This document shows positions 54,327 to 64,000 of a stretch of DNA of 64,000 nt, in pieces (within the stretch, counting starts at the first letter, position 1; each line of letters begins with the position of its first letter). The position numbers and the translations under genes were made by a program. Origin of the DNA: Streptococcus parasanguinis (GTDB taxonomy: Bacteria; Bacillota; Bacilli; Lactobacillales; Streptococcaceae). Location of the stretch: positions 152,501-216,500 of the forward strand of contig NZ_CP134147.1 of the NCBI RefSeq assembly GCF_032163505.1, written 5' to 3'. The notes beneath the pieces are model-generated. The model was not told the origin of the DNA and made no database searches. It worked only from the letters and a program-made list of their open reading frames with translations.

Positions 54327-55520
54327 ATGTCGAAAACAATTTCTATTAATGCAGGAAGCTCTAGTTTGAAATGGCAATTGTACCAAATGCCAGAGGAAAC
54401 TGTTCTTGCAAAAGGGTTGATTGAACGGATCGGTTTGAAGGATTCTATTTCAACCGTTAAATTTGATGGACGCTCTGAAAAACAAGTATTAGATATCCAG
54501 GACCATACACAAGCTGTAAAAATTTTGTTGGATGATTTGATTCGCTTTGATATTATCAAATCCTACGATGAGATTACAGGTGTGGGCCACCGCGTCGTCG
54601 CTGGTGGAGAATACTTCAAGGATTCTGCTTTGGTAGATGACGAAGTCCTTCGAAAAGTAGAAGAATTGTCTTTGTTAGCACCTCTTCATAATCCTGCAAA
54701 TGCAGCTGGAATTCGTGCCTTTAGAGAGATTTGTCCAAATATTACCAGTGTTGTGGTATTTGATACTTCTTTCCATACAACCATGCCGGAAAAAGCTTAT
54801 CGTTACCCTCTTCCAACTAAATATTACACAGAAAATAAGGTTCGTAAATATGGCGCTCATGGAACCAGTCATCAGTATGTAGCTGGTGAAGCTGCTAAAC
54901 TTCTTGGAAAACCATTAGAAGAATTGAAATTGATCACCTGCCACGTTGGAAATGGTGTATCTGTTACAGCGGTTGACAAGGGAATCTCTGTCGATACCTC
55001 AATGGGCTTCACCCCTCTAGGTGGTGTCATGATGGGAACCCGTACAGGGGATCTTGATCCAGCGATTATTCCTTACTTGATGGAACATACAGAGGATTTC
55101 AGTAAGCCTGAAGATATTAGCCGCATCCTCAATCGTGAATCAGGTCTTCTGGGTGTTTCTGAATCTTCTAGCGACATGCGGGATATCCATACAGCGATGC
55201 ACAATGGAGACGAAAAAGCTAAATTGGCTTACGATATCTTTATCGATCGTTTGCAAAAATACATCGGTCAATACTTGGCTGTTTTGAATGGTGCAGATGC
55301 CATCATCTTTACAGCAGGAATCGGTGAAAATGCAGTAAACGTTCGTTCTTCTATTATCAATGGAATCAGCTGGTTTGGCTGCAAGGTCGACCCTGAAAAG
55401 AACGTCTTTGGAGTTGTCGGAGATATTTCCACAGATGATTCCCGTGTGAAGGTATTGGTGATTCCAACTGATGAAGAGTTGGTGATTGCGCGTGACGTTG
55501 AACGTTTCAAAAATCAGTAA
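54327..55520 (+). CDS. ackA: Acetate kinase
   Basis: A 397-residue acetate kinase making ATP and acetate from acetyl phosphate, the last step of the pyruvate oxidase/PTA overflow route. It shows [41 protein letters not shown], and GIGENA near the end, all in family order at the usual length. ATG 54327 follows TGAGGTGAATAT. A cre site near the promoter suggests CcpA control. Confidence 0.97.
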   Translation: MSKTISINAGSSSLKWQLYQMPEETVLAKGLIERIGLKDSISTVKFDGRSEKQVLDIQDHTQAVKILLDDLIRFDIIKSYDEITGVGHRVVAGGEYFKDSALVDDEVLRKVEELSLLAPLHNPANAAGIRAFREICPNITSVVVFDTSFHTTMPEKAYRYPLPTKYYTENKVRKYGAHGTSHQYVAGEAAKLLGKPLEELKLITCHVGNGVSVTAVDKGISVDTSMGFTPLGGVMMGTRTGDLDPAIIPYLMEHTEDFSKPEDISRILNRESGLLGVSESSSDMRDIHTAMHNGDEKAKLAYDIFIDRLQKYIGQYLAVLNGADAIIFTAGIGENAVNVRSSIINGISWFGCKVDPEKNVFGVVGDISTDDSRVKVLVIPTDEELVIARDVERFKNQ

Positions 55521-55532
55521 ACTGAAATAAAG

Positions 55533-55566
55533 AGAGAAGGCTGAAGGCGAAAGTCCCAGTCTTCTT
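55533..55566 (+). terminator. Possible terminator of ackA
   Basis: GAAGGCTG and CAGTCTTC form an imperfect stem followed by a TATTTTAT stretch. It is weaker than the other terminators here. Confidence 0.4.
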
Positions 55567-55592
55567 ATTTTATACAAGAAAGAGGTTGTCCA

Positions 55593-56324
55593 TTGAAAAA
55601 TATACAGTCTTTTGTTCGAAAGCACCCATTATGTAAGAATGCCCTCTGGCTCCTTCTTTTTGTGCCCTTATTCTTCCTCTCACAATTTCCCCTCATCACT
55701 ATGGTTTATTCCCTTCAAGAAGGAATGGATGCAAGGTGGATCACTATCCTCACTCTCATGGTGACAGTGGCAGTGCTCTTTGTTTTTTATAAGGTCATCA
55801 AGATGAGCCCTCTGGAGAACTTAGATGTTCGGGTCATTACCTGGCCGGCTTTGGGGAGAAATTTTCTTTTTCTTCTCTTGTTGATGGCTAATAATCTGCT
55901 CGCCTATCCCTTGTTGAAACAAGAGGCAGGTGGTACAACAGCAAACCAAGCGGCTCTGAATGAGCTGCAATCTCATGCTCCTTTTCTTGCTATGGGAATG
56001 GTCGTGATCCTTGTCGCTCCGATTCTAGAAGAGCTACTTTGTCGGGCCATTATCCCTCGTTTGATCTTTCGAGGAGCAGAACCGATCGGTTACTTAGCCG
56101 GTGCTCTCTTTTTTACTTATTTGCATGGACCGAGCGCCTTGGGGGAATGGGTAGCCTACGGAGGTATGTCTTTGATCTTAACTTGGGTGGCTTATCGCTA
56201 CCAGCGGATCGAGTACAGTATTTGCCTCCATATGACCTTGAATGCGCTAGCTTATTATTATCCTGCTGTATTCCTCCTTTGTTTATTGCCGGTATCGAGA
56301 GTTTTCTTCCATGATAAATTATGA
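55593..56324 (+). CDS. CPBP family intramembrane metalloprotease
   Basis: A 243-residue membrane protein with about seven helices, of the CPBP/Abi (Rce1-like) family. The active-site motifs are readable: EELLCR (EExxxR), FTYLHG (FxxxH-like) and HMTLNA with the third metal ligand. In Gram-positives such proteins process peptides or give self-immunity to bacteriocins; no bacteriocin gene is next to it. It starts at TTG 55593 behind AAGAAAGAGGTTG. Confidence 0.87.
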   Translation: MKNIQSFVRKHPLCKNALWLLLFVPLFFLSQFPLITMVYSLQEGMDARWITILTLMVTVAVLFVFYKVIKMSPLENLDVRVITWPALGRNFLFLLLLMANNLLAYPLLKQEAGGTTANQAALNELQSHAPFLAMGMVVILVAPILEELLCRAIIPRLIFRGAEPIGYLAGALFFTYLHGPSALGEWVAYGGMSLILTWVAYRYQRIEYSICLHMTLNALAYYYPAVFLLCLLPVSRVFFHDKL

Positions 56325-56335
56325 TAAAATGGTAG

Positions 56336-57437
<1,102 letters not shown>

Positions 57438-58748
57438 ATGAAGACAAAAGAACATCAGTTGGATCTTCGTTGGCTAGAAGCCTATCGTTCACAAGATCCA
57501 CATTTCGGCTTGGAGCGCATGGAAGCTCTCTTGGCTTTGAGAGGAAATCCTCACCTAGACTGTCGGGTCATTCATGTTGCGGGGACCAATGGCAAAGGCT
57601 CTGCCATTGCTACCTTGTCCCAACTCTTGAGGCAGGCAGGTTTACGAGTTGGAGTCTTTACCTCTCCTTATCTGATCCATTACAATGACCAAATCACCAT
57701 TAATGGCGAAGCCATTTCGGATCGAGACCTGCAAACCTACCTGGATCGTTACCAGCAGCTCCTGCAAGCTGAACAATCAAGGGCTATCTTTCAAGGCTTG
57801 ACGGAATTTGAAGTGATGACGGCCATCGCCTATGATTATTTTGATCACGAGGAGCTGGATTATGTGATCATGGAAGTCGGTATGGGGGGACGACTAGACA
57901 GTACCAATGTCTGTCAGCCTGTTCTGACTGCGATCACTTCGATTGGCTTGGATCATGTCGCCCTTCTTGGGCCAGATCTGGCTTCCATCGCCCGTGAAAA
58001 GGCAGGCATCATTAAGCCAGGAATTCCTCTGGTTCTAGGGAAATTAGAAGCAGAAGCCAGCCAAGTCATTGAAGGTATTGCGATTCAGAAGCAGGCACCG
58101 ATAACAGCCTATGACAGAGATTACCAAGTTGAGCTAGAAGCCTCTTGTCTATCAGGCCAATCATTTTCTTATCACAGTTCTAAAAGAGAAAAAGCCTCTT
58201 ATCAAGTAGCGCTCTTAGGTCATCACCAGGCCAGAAATGCAGCTCTCGCGATTAGTATCTGTGATATACTTTTTGAAAGAGCAGGGCGTGAACTCTTGTC
58301 AAGAGAGTTAGTGGATGAGGCCTTGCATCAAGTCGTCTGGCCTGGCCGGATGGAAGTGGTCTCACAAAATCCCATGATCTTGCTAGATGGGGCCCATAAC
58401 CCCCACGCCGTTGCGCCTTTAATCGCAAGTCTTCGGGAACTTTTCCCAAGTCAAAAAAAGACCATTCTTTTTACCTGCATCCGGACCAAAGCTTTAGAAG
58501 AGATGCTCATTCAGTGGCAGGAACTGGAAAATAGTCGCTTGATCCTCACAACCTTTGAAGATCCAAGAGCCTATTCTCAAGAAGAGATAAGAGCTGCTGC
58601 GAAAAAGCATCAGCTTGAGGAAGTCAACTGGCAAGAGTTTCTACAAAACTGGCAAGCAAAAGGCGATGAGCTCCTCATTGTAACGGGGTCGCTCTACTTC
58701 CTTAGCAAGGTACGACCTTATTTATTAAAAACAGAAAAATCCAACTAG
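57438..58748 (+). CDS. folC: Bifunctional dihydrofolate/folylpolyglutamate synthase
   Basis: A 436-residue ligase of the Mur family that adds glutamate to folates. It has the ATP-binding [29 protein letters not shown], the metal/carbamylation region [13 protein letters not shown] and [11 protein letters not shown] 57438 begins right after the folP stop; the ribosome binding site is poor, so translation is likely coupled to folP. Confidence 0.95.
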   Translation: MKTKEHQLDLRWLEAYRSQDPHFGLERMEALLALRGNPHLDCRVIHVAGTNGKGSAIATLSQLLRQAGLRVGVFTSPYLIHYNDQITINGEAISDRDLQTYLDRYQQLLQAEQSRAIFQGLTEFEVMTAIAYDYFDHEELDYVIMEVGMGGRLDSTNVCQPVLTAITSIGLDHVALLGPDLASIAREKAGIIKPGIPLVLGKLEAEASQVIEGIAIQKQAPITAYDRDYQVELEASCLSGQSFSYHSSKREKASYQVALLGHHQARNAALAISICDILFERAGRELLSRELVDEALHQVVWPGRMEVVSQNPMILLDGAHNPHAVAPLIASLRELFPSQKKTILFTCIRTKALEEMLIQWQELENSRLILTTFEDPRAYSQEEIRAAAKKHQLEEVNWQEFLQNWQAKGDELLIVTGSLYFLSKVRPYLLKTEKSN

Positions 58749-58756
58749 GAGATGAT

Positions 58757-59311
58757 ATGGATACAAAGAAAATTGAAGAAGCAGTGAAAATGATCATCGA
58801 GGCAGTCGGTGAAGATGAGAACCGTGAGGGACTTCAGGAAACGCCGACCCGCATTGCCAAGATGTACCAAGAAATCTTTGCAGGACTAGGGCAGACAGCA
58901 GAAGAGCACCTGTCTAAATCATTTGAAATCATTGATAACAATATGGTGGTCGAGAAGGATATCTTCTTCCATTCCATGTGTGAGCATCACTTTTTACCAT
59001 TTTATGGAAAAGTGCACATTGCCTACATTCCAAATGGCCGTGTGGCTGGGCTTTCCAAACTGGCTCGTACGGTTGAAGTTTATGCTAAAAAGCCACAGAT
59101 TCAGGAACGTTTGACGGTAGAAATCGCAGATGCCTTGATGGAATATCTTGGAGCACAAGGAGCCCTTGTCTGGGTAGAAGCAGAGCATATGTGTATGAAC
59201 ATGCGTGGTGTCCGTAAACCTGGGACCGCTACAGTGACAACTGCTGCGCGTGGACTGCTTGCGACAGATAAAGACTTAAAAAATGAAGCCTATAAACTCA
59301 TGGGCCACTAA
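58757..59311 (+). CDS. folE: GTP cyclohydrolase I
   Basis: A 184-residue enzyme making dihydroneopterin triphosphate from GTP, the first step of pterin synthesis. The zinc site [11 protein letters not shown] and the second Cys in [10 protein letters not shown] are present, as is [22 protein letters not shown] 58757 follows AGGAGATGAT. It is the third gene of the operon. Confidence 0.97.
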   Translation: MDTKKIEEAVKMIIEAVGEDENREGLQETPTRIAKMYQEIFAGLGQTAEEHLSKSFEIIDNNMVVEKDIFFHSMCEHHFLPFYGKVHIAYIPNGRVAGLSKLARTVEVYAKKPQIQERLTVEIADALMEYLGAQGALVWVEAEHMCMNMRGVRKPGTATVTTAARGLLATDKDLKNEAYKLMGH

Positions 59312-59336
59312 TGGCTGGCTATAAGAGGTGAACAGA

Positions 59337-60146
59337 GTGGATCAATTACGGATCAAGGACTTAGAGGTATACGCCTATCACGGTGTTTTTCCAGCAGAAA
59401 AAGAATTAGGACAACGCTTTGTCCTAGACCTATGGATAGATTATGAGATGACTCGCGCTGCCCGCACAGGTGATTTGGAAGCTTCGATCCATTACGGGAT
59501 CTTGGCGGAACAGTTGACCGAGTGGATGCAGGTAGAAAAGATCGATCTGATTGAAACGGTGGCCTTTCAGTTGGTGCAAAAGATTTTTGAAAGCTATGCC
59601 TTTGTAGAAAAAGTTCGTCTGGAGTTGAAAAAGCCCTGGGCTCCTGTTCCCTTGCCATTAGAGACTTGTTCGGTGACAATCGAACGGGAGAAAAAACGGG
59701 CCTTTATTGGGCTTGGCACCAATATGGGAGATAAACAACTGCAACTAGAGACGGCGCTAGAAAAAATCAAGGATCGAGGCATTCGTCTTCTTCAGACATC
59801 CACAAGGATTGAAACAGAACCTTGGGGAGGGGTGGAGCAGGACACCTTTTTGAATCAGGTGGCAGAGGTTGAAACCTGGATGACCCCAGAGGATTTACTA
59901 GAGACCTTACTTGCCATTGAGCAGGAAATGGGGCGTGTCCGTGAGATCAAGTGGGGGCCACGTGTGATCGATCTAGATCTGCTCTATATGGAGGACACCA
60001 TTTGTTACAGTCCAAACTTGATCTTGCCGCATCCTTATGTGGCAGAACGTGCCTTTGTCCTAGAGTCTTTGAATGAAATTGCTCCTCATTTTGTGGACCC
60101 TGTTCAAAGAAAGCCCATTCGCCAATTATGGGAGGCTGTCAAATAG
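59337..60146 (+). CDS. sulD: Bifunctional dihydroneopterin aldolase / hydroxymethyl-dihydropterin pyrophosphokinase
   Basis: A 269-residue fusion of FolB and FolK, as in pneumococcal SulD. Residues 1-120 are the aldolase ([20 protein letters not shown], Tyr/Lys active site). Residues about 122-269 are the pyrophosphokinase ([51 protein letters not shown]). GTG 59337 (then DQLRIKDL) is chosen for its GAGG at 8 bp; GTG 59328 is the alternative. It ends the folate operon. Confidence 0.94.
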   Translation: MDQLRIKDLEVYAYHGVFPAEKELGQRFVLDLWIDYEMTRAARTGDLEASIHYGILAEQLTEWMQVEKIDLIETVAFQLVQKIFESYAFVEKVRLELKKPWAPVPLPLETCSVTIEREKKRAFIGLGTNMGDKQLQLETALEKIKDRGIRLLQTSTRIETEPWGGVEQDTFLNQVAEVETWMTPEDLLETLLAIEQEMGRVREIKWGPRVIDLDLLYMEDTICYSPNLILPHPYVAERAFVLESLNEIAPHFVDPVQRKPIRQLWEAVK

Positions 60147-60172
60147 TCTCTCTTCTTTGCATCATAATAAAA

Positions 60173-60197
60173 AACAATCCCTGTTCGAGGGATTGTT
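60173..60197. terminator. Hairpin terminator, copy 1, after the folate operon
   Basis: AACAATCCCT-GTTCG-AGGGATTGTT is a perfect 10-bp stem. An A-run before it makes it a terminator mainly for leftward transcripts. A near-identical hairpin lies at 60494-60518. Confidence 0.65.
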
Positions 60198-60249
60198 GAG
60201 AGCGTAGAGAAACGAATCTTTAATAAAATTTAATCAATTCTTTAAAAAT

Positions 60250-60490
60250 TATACTCGTTATAGTTATTCAATCATATTCTGAAACTTTCAGCCGTGAGAA
60301 AAGTGCCTGAAACGACTCAGTTTCAGGCACTCGGAATTATTGAGAGTAAAACAGTTCGGGGAACTGTTTTAGCCTGAGCCTAAAAATTGAAAAGCGAAGG
60401 GGCTCAATAATTAGTCATGGAACTTCATAGAAGTTCGCTGACGTCCGTACTCACCTAAGGAAAGTTTTTTAAGAAGACTTTGTCTTCAAT
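60250..60490 (+). repeat. BOX-like composite repeat between duplicated terminators
   Basis: The gap between sulD and the DUF1846 gene holds no coding frame but is dense in hairpins. AGTGCCTGAAAC/GTTTCAGGCACT is a 12-bp stem (about 60309-60338). AATTATTGAG and CTCAATAATT pair over a long distance and enclose AAAACAGTT-CGGGG-AACTGTTTT. GAACTTC/GAAGTTC follows. The end, 60447-60489, recurs inverted at 26530-26571 and 62118-62163. The order of modules and a TATACTC start recall pneumococcal BOX elements, but the sequence is clearly different. Confidence 0.6.
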
Positions 60491-60493
60491 CTG

Positions 60494-60521
60494 AACAATT
60501 CCTAGAGCAGGGATTGTTTTT
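60494..60521 (+). terminator. Hairpin terminator, copy 2
   Basis: AACAATTCCT-AGAGC-AGGGATTGTT (one G-T pair) with TTTTG after it. It has nearly the same stem as 60173-60197, so the two copies bracket the BOX-like repeat. Confidence 0.65.
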
Positions 60522-60533
60522 GTTTGTCTGAGT

Positions 60534-62018
60534 TTATTTACGATATAAGCGATCGTATTGGTAGACAGGATCCATGGTGACGTTGATACCGAGCTTGCGA
60601 AGGACGTTCTTGTCTTCGTCTGTCAGCATCACGGTTGAATGGGCTTCGCTGCCTTTCAACTTGCCTAATTCTTGCATAGCAAGCTTAGCGTCTTCATTGG
60701 TCATAGCTGTAATGGCTAGGGCAATGAGGATCTCGTTTGAGTGAAGACGAGGGTTACGGCTACCCAAATGATTGATCTTCAAGCCTTGGATAGGTTGGAC
60801 GTATTCTGGCTCGATTAATTTGGTTTCTTTATCAATATGCGCCAATTTCTTGATCGCATTGATCAAGAGGGCTGCGGTTGGGCCAAAGAGATCAGAGGTT
60901 TTTCCGGTTACCATCTCGCCGTTTGGCAATTCAAGGGCCAAGGCTGGCTCACCTGTTTCTTCTTCTTTTTGGCGGGCAAGCACGGTCACTTTCCGATCAT
61001 TTGGAGTAATGCCCAAATCATTCATCAAGAGCTCAATCTTCTTGACAGCCCCTTCACCGACACGTTCAGCTTTGACATCCAAGATAGTTTGGTAATAGCG
61101 ACGGATGATTTCTTGTTGGGAAGCTTCAATCGCAGCGTCATTGTCCACAATGGCAAAGCCAACCATGTTGACGCCCATGTCTGTTGGAGAAGCGTAAGGA
61201 GAGGTTCCTAAGATGCGTTCCAACATGCGCTTCAAGACAGGGAAGATTTCGATATCGCGGTTGTAATTGACCGTCGTTTCCCCGTAGGTTTGGAGGTGGA
61301 AGGGATCGATCATATTGACATCGTCTAGATCTGCAGTCGCTGCTTCATAAGCCAAGTTGACTGGGTGGTGCAAAGGAAGATTCCATACTGGGAAGGTTTC
61401 AAACTTAGCATAACCTGATTTGATCCCATTTAATTGGTCATGGTACATATTGGACATACAAGTTGCCAGCTTACCAGAACCAGGGCCAGGAGCTGTCACA
61501 ACGACCAAATTGCGACTAGTTTTGATGTAGTCGTTTTTCCCCATCCCTTCAGGAGAGATGATGTGGTCCATATCAGTCGGATAGCCCTTGATCGGATAGT
61601 GTAGATAAGAGGCGATCCCGCTCTTGTCCAGTTGTTTGCGAAAGGCATCTGCTGCAGCTTGTCCAGCATATTGGGTGATGACGACAGAGCCTACAAAGAT
61701 CCCCAATTCATTGAATTTGTCGATCAAACGCAGTACTTCTTGGTCATAAGAAATTCCTAGATCCCCACGGGCTTTTGAGTGCTCAATGTTGTTGGCGTTG
61801 ATGGCAATGACAATTTCCACCTGGTCGCGCAATTCTTGTAGCAGCTTGATCTTATTGTCTGGTTCGTATCCAGGGAGGACACGAGCAGCGTGAAAGTCTT
61901 CTAACATCTTACCACCAAATTCAAGGTAGAGCTTGCCATCGAATTGGTTGATCCGCTCAATAATGTGGTCACGTTGCAAGTTCAAATACTTTTCAGAACT
62001 AAAAGCTTGTTTTTTCAT
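60534..62018 (-). CDS. DUF1846 family protein
   Basis: A 494-residue cytoplasmic protein of the DUF1846 family, well conserved in Firmicutes, with structures solved but function not established. Readable blocks include [21 protein letters not shown], the nucleotide-binding-like [22 protein letters not shown] and [21 protein letters not shown] chose ATG 62018 behind AGGAGTTTTAC, which gives the family length; the 15 codons upstream are not conserved in style. It lies alone between two oppositely oriented copies of the BOX-like repeat end. Confidence 0.9.
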   Translation of the reverse strand: MKKQAFSSEKYLNLQRDHIIERINQFDGKLYLEFGGKMLEDFHAARVLPGYEPDNKIKLLQELRDQVEIVIAINANNIEHSKARGDLGISYDQEVLRLIDKFNELGIFVGSVVITQYAGQAAADAFRKQLDKSGIASYLHYPIKGYPTDMDHIISPEGMGKNDYIKTSRNLVVVTAPGPGSGKLATCMSNMYHDQLNGIKSGYAKFETFPVWNLPLHHPVNLAYEAATADLDDVNMIDPFHLQTYGETTVNYNRDIEIFPVLKRMLERILGTSPYASPTDMGVNMVGFAIVDNDAAIEASQQEIIRRYYQTILDVKAERVGEGAVKKIELLMNDLGITPNDRKVTVLARQKEEETGEPALALELPNGEMVTGKTSDLFGPTAALLINAIKKLAHIDKETKLIEPEYVQPIQGLKINHLGSRNPRLHSNEILIALAITAMTNEDAKLAMQELGKLKGSEAHSTVMLTDEDKNVLRKLGINVTMDPVYQYDRLYRK

Positions 62019-62117
62019 GTAAAACTCCTGTATATAAGGGAAGGGTCTGCCACACGAATCCAAGGATGAGTGTTCCGTTCCCTACCATTTCATTCTTTCA
62101 TATTATATCAGAAAACA

Positions 62118-62163
62118 GATGGAAGATAAAATATTCTAAGATACTTTCCTAAGGAGAGTGCGG
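62118..62163 (-). repeat. Second inverted partial copy of the BOX-like repeat
   Basis: On the minus strand it contains CACTCTCCTTAGGAAAG followed by an A/T-rich TCTTAGAATATTTTATCTTCC, clearly related to 60447-60489 and 26530-26571. Confidence 0.65.
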
Positions 62164-62226
62164 ATGCCAAGGGACTCAATGGTGACTCACGCTGGAAAGT
62201 TTCAAAGAGAACTTTGTTTTTCCTCT

Positions 62227-62249
62227 AAAAAAGCCCCTTACGGGGCTTC
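62227..62249 (-). terminator. Terminator of pepA
   Basis: On the minus strand AAGCCCC-GTAA-GGGGCTT is followed by six T. Confidence 0.88.
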
Positions 62250-62262
62250 AGATCGATGCTAC

Positions 62263-63327
62263 TTAATAGTGCTTGATCAAATCAACTGTAGAGCGATCCA
62301 ATTTCTTAACCAATGCTTGCAAGAAGGCTTGCGCTTGTAAGAAATCATCCATGGCATAGAGGGTTTGGTGAGAGTGGATGTAACGTGCACAGACACCAAT
62401 GGTGGTTGATGGGACTCCACCATTCTTCAAGTGTGCTGCACCTGCATCGGTACCACCTTTGGCACAATAGTATTGGAATTTGATGCCTGCTTCTTCAGCA
62501 GTAGTGAGCAAGAAATCTTTCATATTTGGTAGCATGATGTGACCTGGATCGTAGAAGCGAAGCAGTGTTCCTTCCCCAATCGCACCTTGGTCTCCAAAGA
62601 CATCGGCTGCTGGCGAACAGTCTACCGCAAGGAAGATTTCAGGATCAAATTTAGTAGTTGAAGTGTGAGCTCCACGAAGTCCCACTTCTTCTTGAACGTT
62701 GGCCCCTACATAGAGTTCGTTGTTTAAGGCTTGTCCAGAAAGGCTCTTAGCCAATTCGCTGACCATCAAGACGCCGTAGCGGTTATCCCATGCTTTGGAG
62801 ATGACGTTTTTACCATTAGCAGTGAGAATCGCAGAGCTGTCTGGGACCAAAGTATCTCCAGGACGGACCCCATAGCTTTCAGCTTCGGCTTTAGAGCTAA
62901 AGCCTGCATCAAAGACGATGTCGCTAATGGCAGGTACGGTTGGTCCACCTGTTCCACGTGTCAAATGAGGAGGAACAGATCCTGAAATAGCAGGGTATTC
63001 ACGTCCGTCGCGTGTAAAGAGTTTGAAGCGTTGGCTGCTGACGACCATCGGATTCCAACCTCCGATTGGGACAACACGGAAAGTTCCGTCAGCTTTGATT
63101 TCGCTGATCATAAAACCAACTTCGTCCATGTGGGCAGCTACTAAGATACGAGGAGCATCGGCAGCTGTTGAATGTTTGACCCCAAAGATCCCACCGAGAC
63201 CATCTGTCACGATTTCGTCCACATGAGGGGTCAATTGTTGGCGCAAATAATCCCGTACAGGAGCTTCATGACCTGAGATAGCAGGGATTTCAGTTACTTC
63301 TTTGATTTTAGAAAATAAATCAGTCAT
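62263..63327 (-). CDS. pepA: M42 family glutamyl aminopeptidase PepA
   Basis: A 354-residue metal-dependent aminopeptidase of the M42 family, forming large dodecameric cytoplasmic particles and preferring N-terminal acidic residues. It shows the metal ligand contexts AAHMDEVGFM, SKAWDNRYG, the catalytic QEEVGLRGAH and VDCSPA. The C-terminal His is in IHSHQT. ATG 63327 follows AGAAGGTAACCT. It is monocistronic and ends at a strong hairpin. Confidence 0.93.
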   Translation of the reverse strand: MTDLFSKIKEVTEIPAISGHEAPVRDYLRQQLTPHVDEIVTDGLGGIFGVKHSTAADAPRILVAAHMDEVGFMISEIKADGTFRVVPIGGWNPMVVSSQRFKLFTRDGREYPAISGSVPPHLTRGTGGPTVPAISDIVFDAGFSSKAEAESYGVRPGDTLVPDSSAILTANGKNVISKAWDNRYGVLMVSELAKSLSGQALNNELYVGANVQEEVGLRGAHTSTTKFDPEIFLAVDCSPAADVFGDQGAIGEGTLLRFYDPGHIMLPNMKDFLLTTAEEAGIKFQYYCAKGGTDAGAAHLKNGGVPSTTIGVCARYIHSHQTLYAMDDFLQAQAFLQALVKKLDRSTVDLIKHY

Positions 63328-63433
63328 AGGTTACCTTCTTTCTGATGCTATTTTAACACTTTTTCTACAAGGATGGTAGCGTTATTATGGAAATCAATCT
63401 CAAAAAGCAGAGGGAGAGATCCAGCCTAGACCG

Positions 63434-63462
63434 TTGTCCCTCTGCTTATTTTGTGTTACAAT
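63434..63462 (+). promoter_or_regulatory. Promoter placing transcription start at the DUF4651 start codon
   Basis: TTGTCC (63434-63439), 17 bp, extended -10 TGTTACAAT (63454-63462). The ATG at 63470 lies 8 bp after the -10. Confidence 0.65.
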
Positions 63463-63469
63463 AGGCACT

Positions 63470-63760
63470 ATGAAAGCTAAAAAAATTATTTTGTCTAGTC
63501 TGGCTGTAGCAAGTGCAGGAGCTCTTGCGGCCGGTGTTTATAAAATCGCCAAAGATCAAAAGCGTCTCCGTACCCAAGAAGAGTTGGTAGCAGAAGTACG
63601 GGAGCAAATGGAAGCCATGGGGACGATTGCGACCCTGTATGTGGAACTCTACGAGTCTAGTGAAGAACGCTTAGTAGGAGGCGTCATTTTTGAAGATGAG
63701 CGCCATTACCGCTTTGTCTATGAGGACGGTCTCTTGCATTATGAAGAGGAAAAACTATGA
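63470..63760 (+). CDS. DUF4651 domain protein, putatively leaderless
   Basis: A 96-residue protein with an N-terminal hydrophobic anchor (KKIILSSLAVASAGALAAGVYKIA) and a charged cytoplasmic or extracellular domain (EELVAEVREQMEAMGTIATL, GVIFEDERHYRFVYEDG), of the DUF4651 type often encoded before a thioredoxin gene in streptococci. The function is unknown. ATG 63470 has no ribosome binding site and lies where transcription should begin. The longer frame from 63434 would start inside the promoter. Its stop overlaps the thioredoxin start. Confidence 0.82.
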   Translation: MKAKKIILSSLAVASAGALAAGVYKIAKDQKRLRTQEELVAEVREQMEAMGTIATLYVELYESSEERLVGGVIFEDERHYRFVYEDGLLHYEEEKL

Positions 63761-64000
63761 TTACACCAAATTCTCTAGAAGAAATTGCTTCTTATGTAGA
63801 GCAAGATGGCAAGAAAGTGTTTGTCTTTTCAGCAGATTGGTGTGGGGATTGTCGTTACCTCAAGCCTTTTTTGCCGGAGATTGAAGCTGAAAATCCCGAA
63901 TTTACCTTTATCTTGATTGACCGAGATGCCTATATGGATCTGGCGAAAGTCTGGGATGTTTATGGGATCCCAAGTTTGGTGGTTCTGGAAAAGGATAAGG
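63757..64000 (+). CDS. Thioredoxin family protein (3' end outside window)
   Basis: The first 81 codons of a thioredoxin-fold protein: MITPNSLEEIASYVEQ, then the active site ADWCGDCRYLKPF (WCGDC in place of the classic WCGPC) and the cis-Pro loop VYGIPSLVVLE. It is a cytoplasmic redox protein without signal peptide. ATG 63757 overlaps the DUF4651 stop by 4 bp (ATGA), so the two are translationally coupled. The gene is cut by the right edge of the window. Confidence 0.93.
   Translation, partial: MITPNSLEEIASYVEQDGKKVFVFSADWCGDCRYLKPFLPEIEAENPEFTFILIDRDAYMDLAKVWDVYGIPSLVVLEKDK

Overview
The window is a stretch of a low-GC Gram-positive chromosome that I place in Streptococcus, most likely an oral species of the mitis/sanguinis type (S. 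parasanguinis or S. australis are guesses). The evidence is the gene content and order: adcRCBA with a ZinT-fused AdcA, a comGA-GG operon next to rpoBC, a sul-type folate operon, ackA after a methyltransferase, and pneumococcal-type N-glycan genes. Species assignment needs a database comparison.

Layout. (1) 1-5523: right part of a small AT-rich integrated mobilizable element. It carries an integrase (running off the left edge), a DUF3173 protein, a MobT/Rep_trans-type initiator with hairpins at its start, a coiled-coil protein, a divergent phage-type repressor, an SMR efflux pump and a broken Nudix gene. It ends in a 54-bp 3' fragment of tRNA-Leu(CAA), the likely attachment site. (2) 5584-9074: zinc uptake operon adcRCBA with an AdcR box, then a DUF6287 lipoprotein and a composite intergenic repeat. 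(3) 9962-26498: a consolidated N-glycan foraging locus. It holds alpha-mannosidases GH92, GH125 and GH38, a ROK kinase, a GH20 hexosaminidase, an ABC glycan importer (two permeases and a binding lipoprotein), a YesL-like protein and a YesM/YesN-type two-component system, with CcpA (cre) sites. In pneumococcus the corresponding genes lie, to my knowledge, in three separate loci. (4) 26530-27930: a TetR/flavin-oxidoreductase pair bracketed by a duplication of the 3' end of the response regulator gene. (5) 27939-33661: rlmA, yciI/hxlR pair, an ABC-2 exporter with a LytTR/DUF3021 pair, and tyrS. (6) 33844-44034: pbp1b and rpoBC, with structured leader RNA before rpoB.

(7) 44266-48924: an exopolysaccharide operon placed between rpoC and the DUF1033-comG block: UDP-GlcNAc 2-epimerase, a four-helix membrane protein with a C-terminal domain that reads like a degenerate GGDEF domain, a 46-residue membrane protein, a processive GT2 synthase and a GH8 hydrolase. 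The set resembles the Bacillus yda and Listeria pss polysaccharide systems and is the most interesting candidate system here. (8) 49085-53291: DUF1033 and the competence pilus operon comGA-GG behind a ComX-type cin-box. (9) 53322-56324: methyltransferase, ackA, CPBP protease. (10) 56487-60146: folP-folC-folE-folBK behind a structured leader. (11) 60147-63327: a BOX-like repeat between duplicated terminators, a DUF1846 gene and pepA. (12) 63470 to the right edge: a DUF4651 protein with an apparently leaderless transcript, overlapping a truncated thioredoxin gene.
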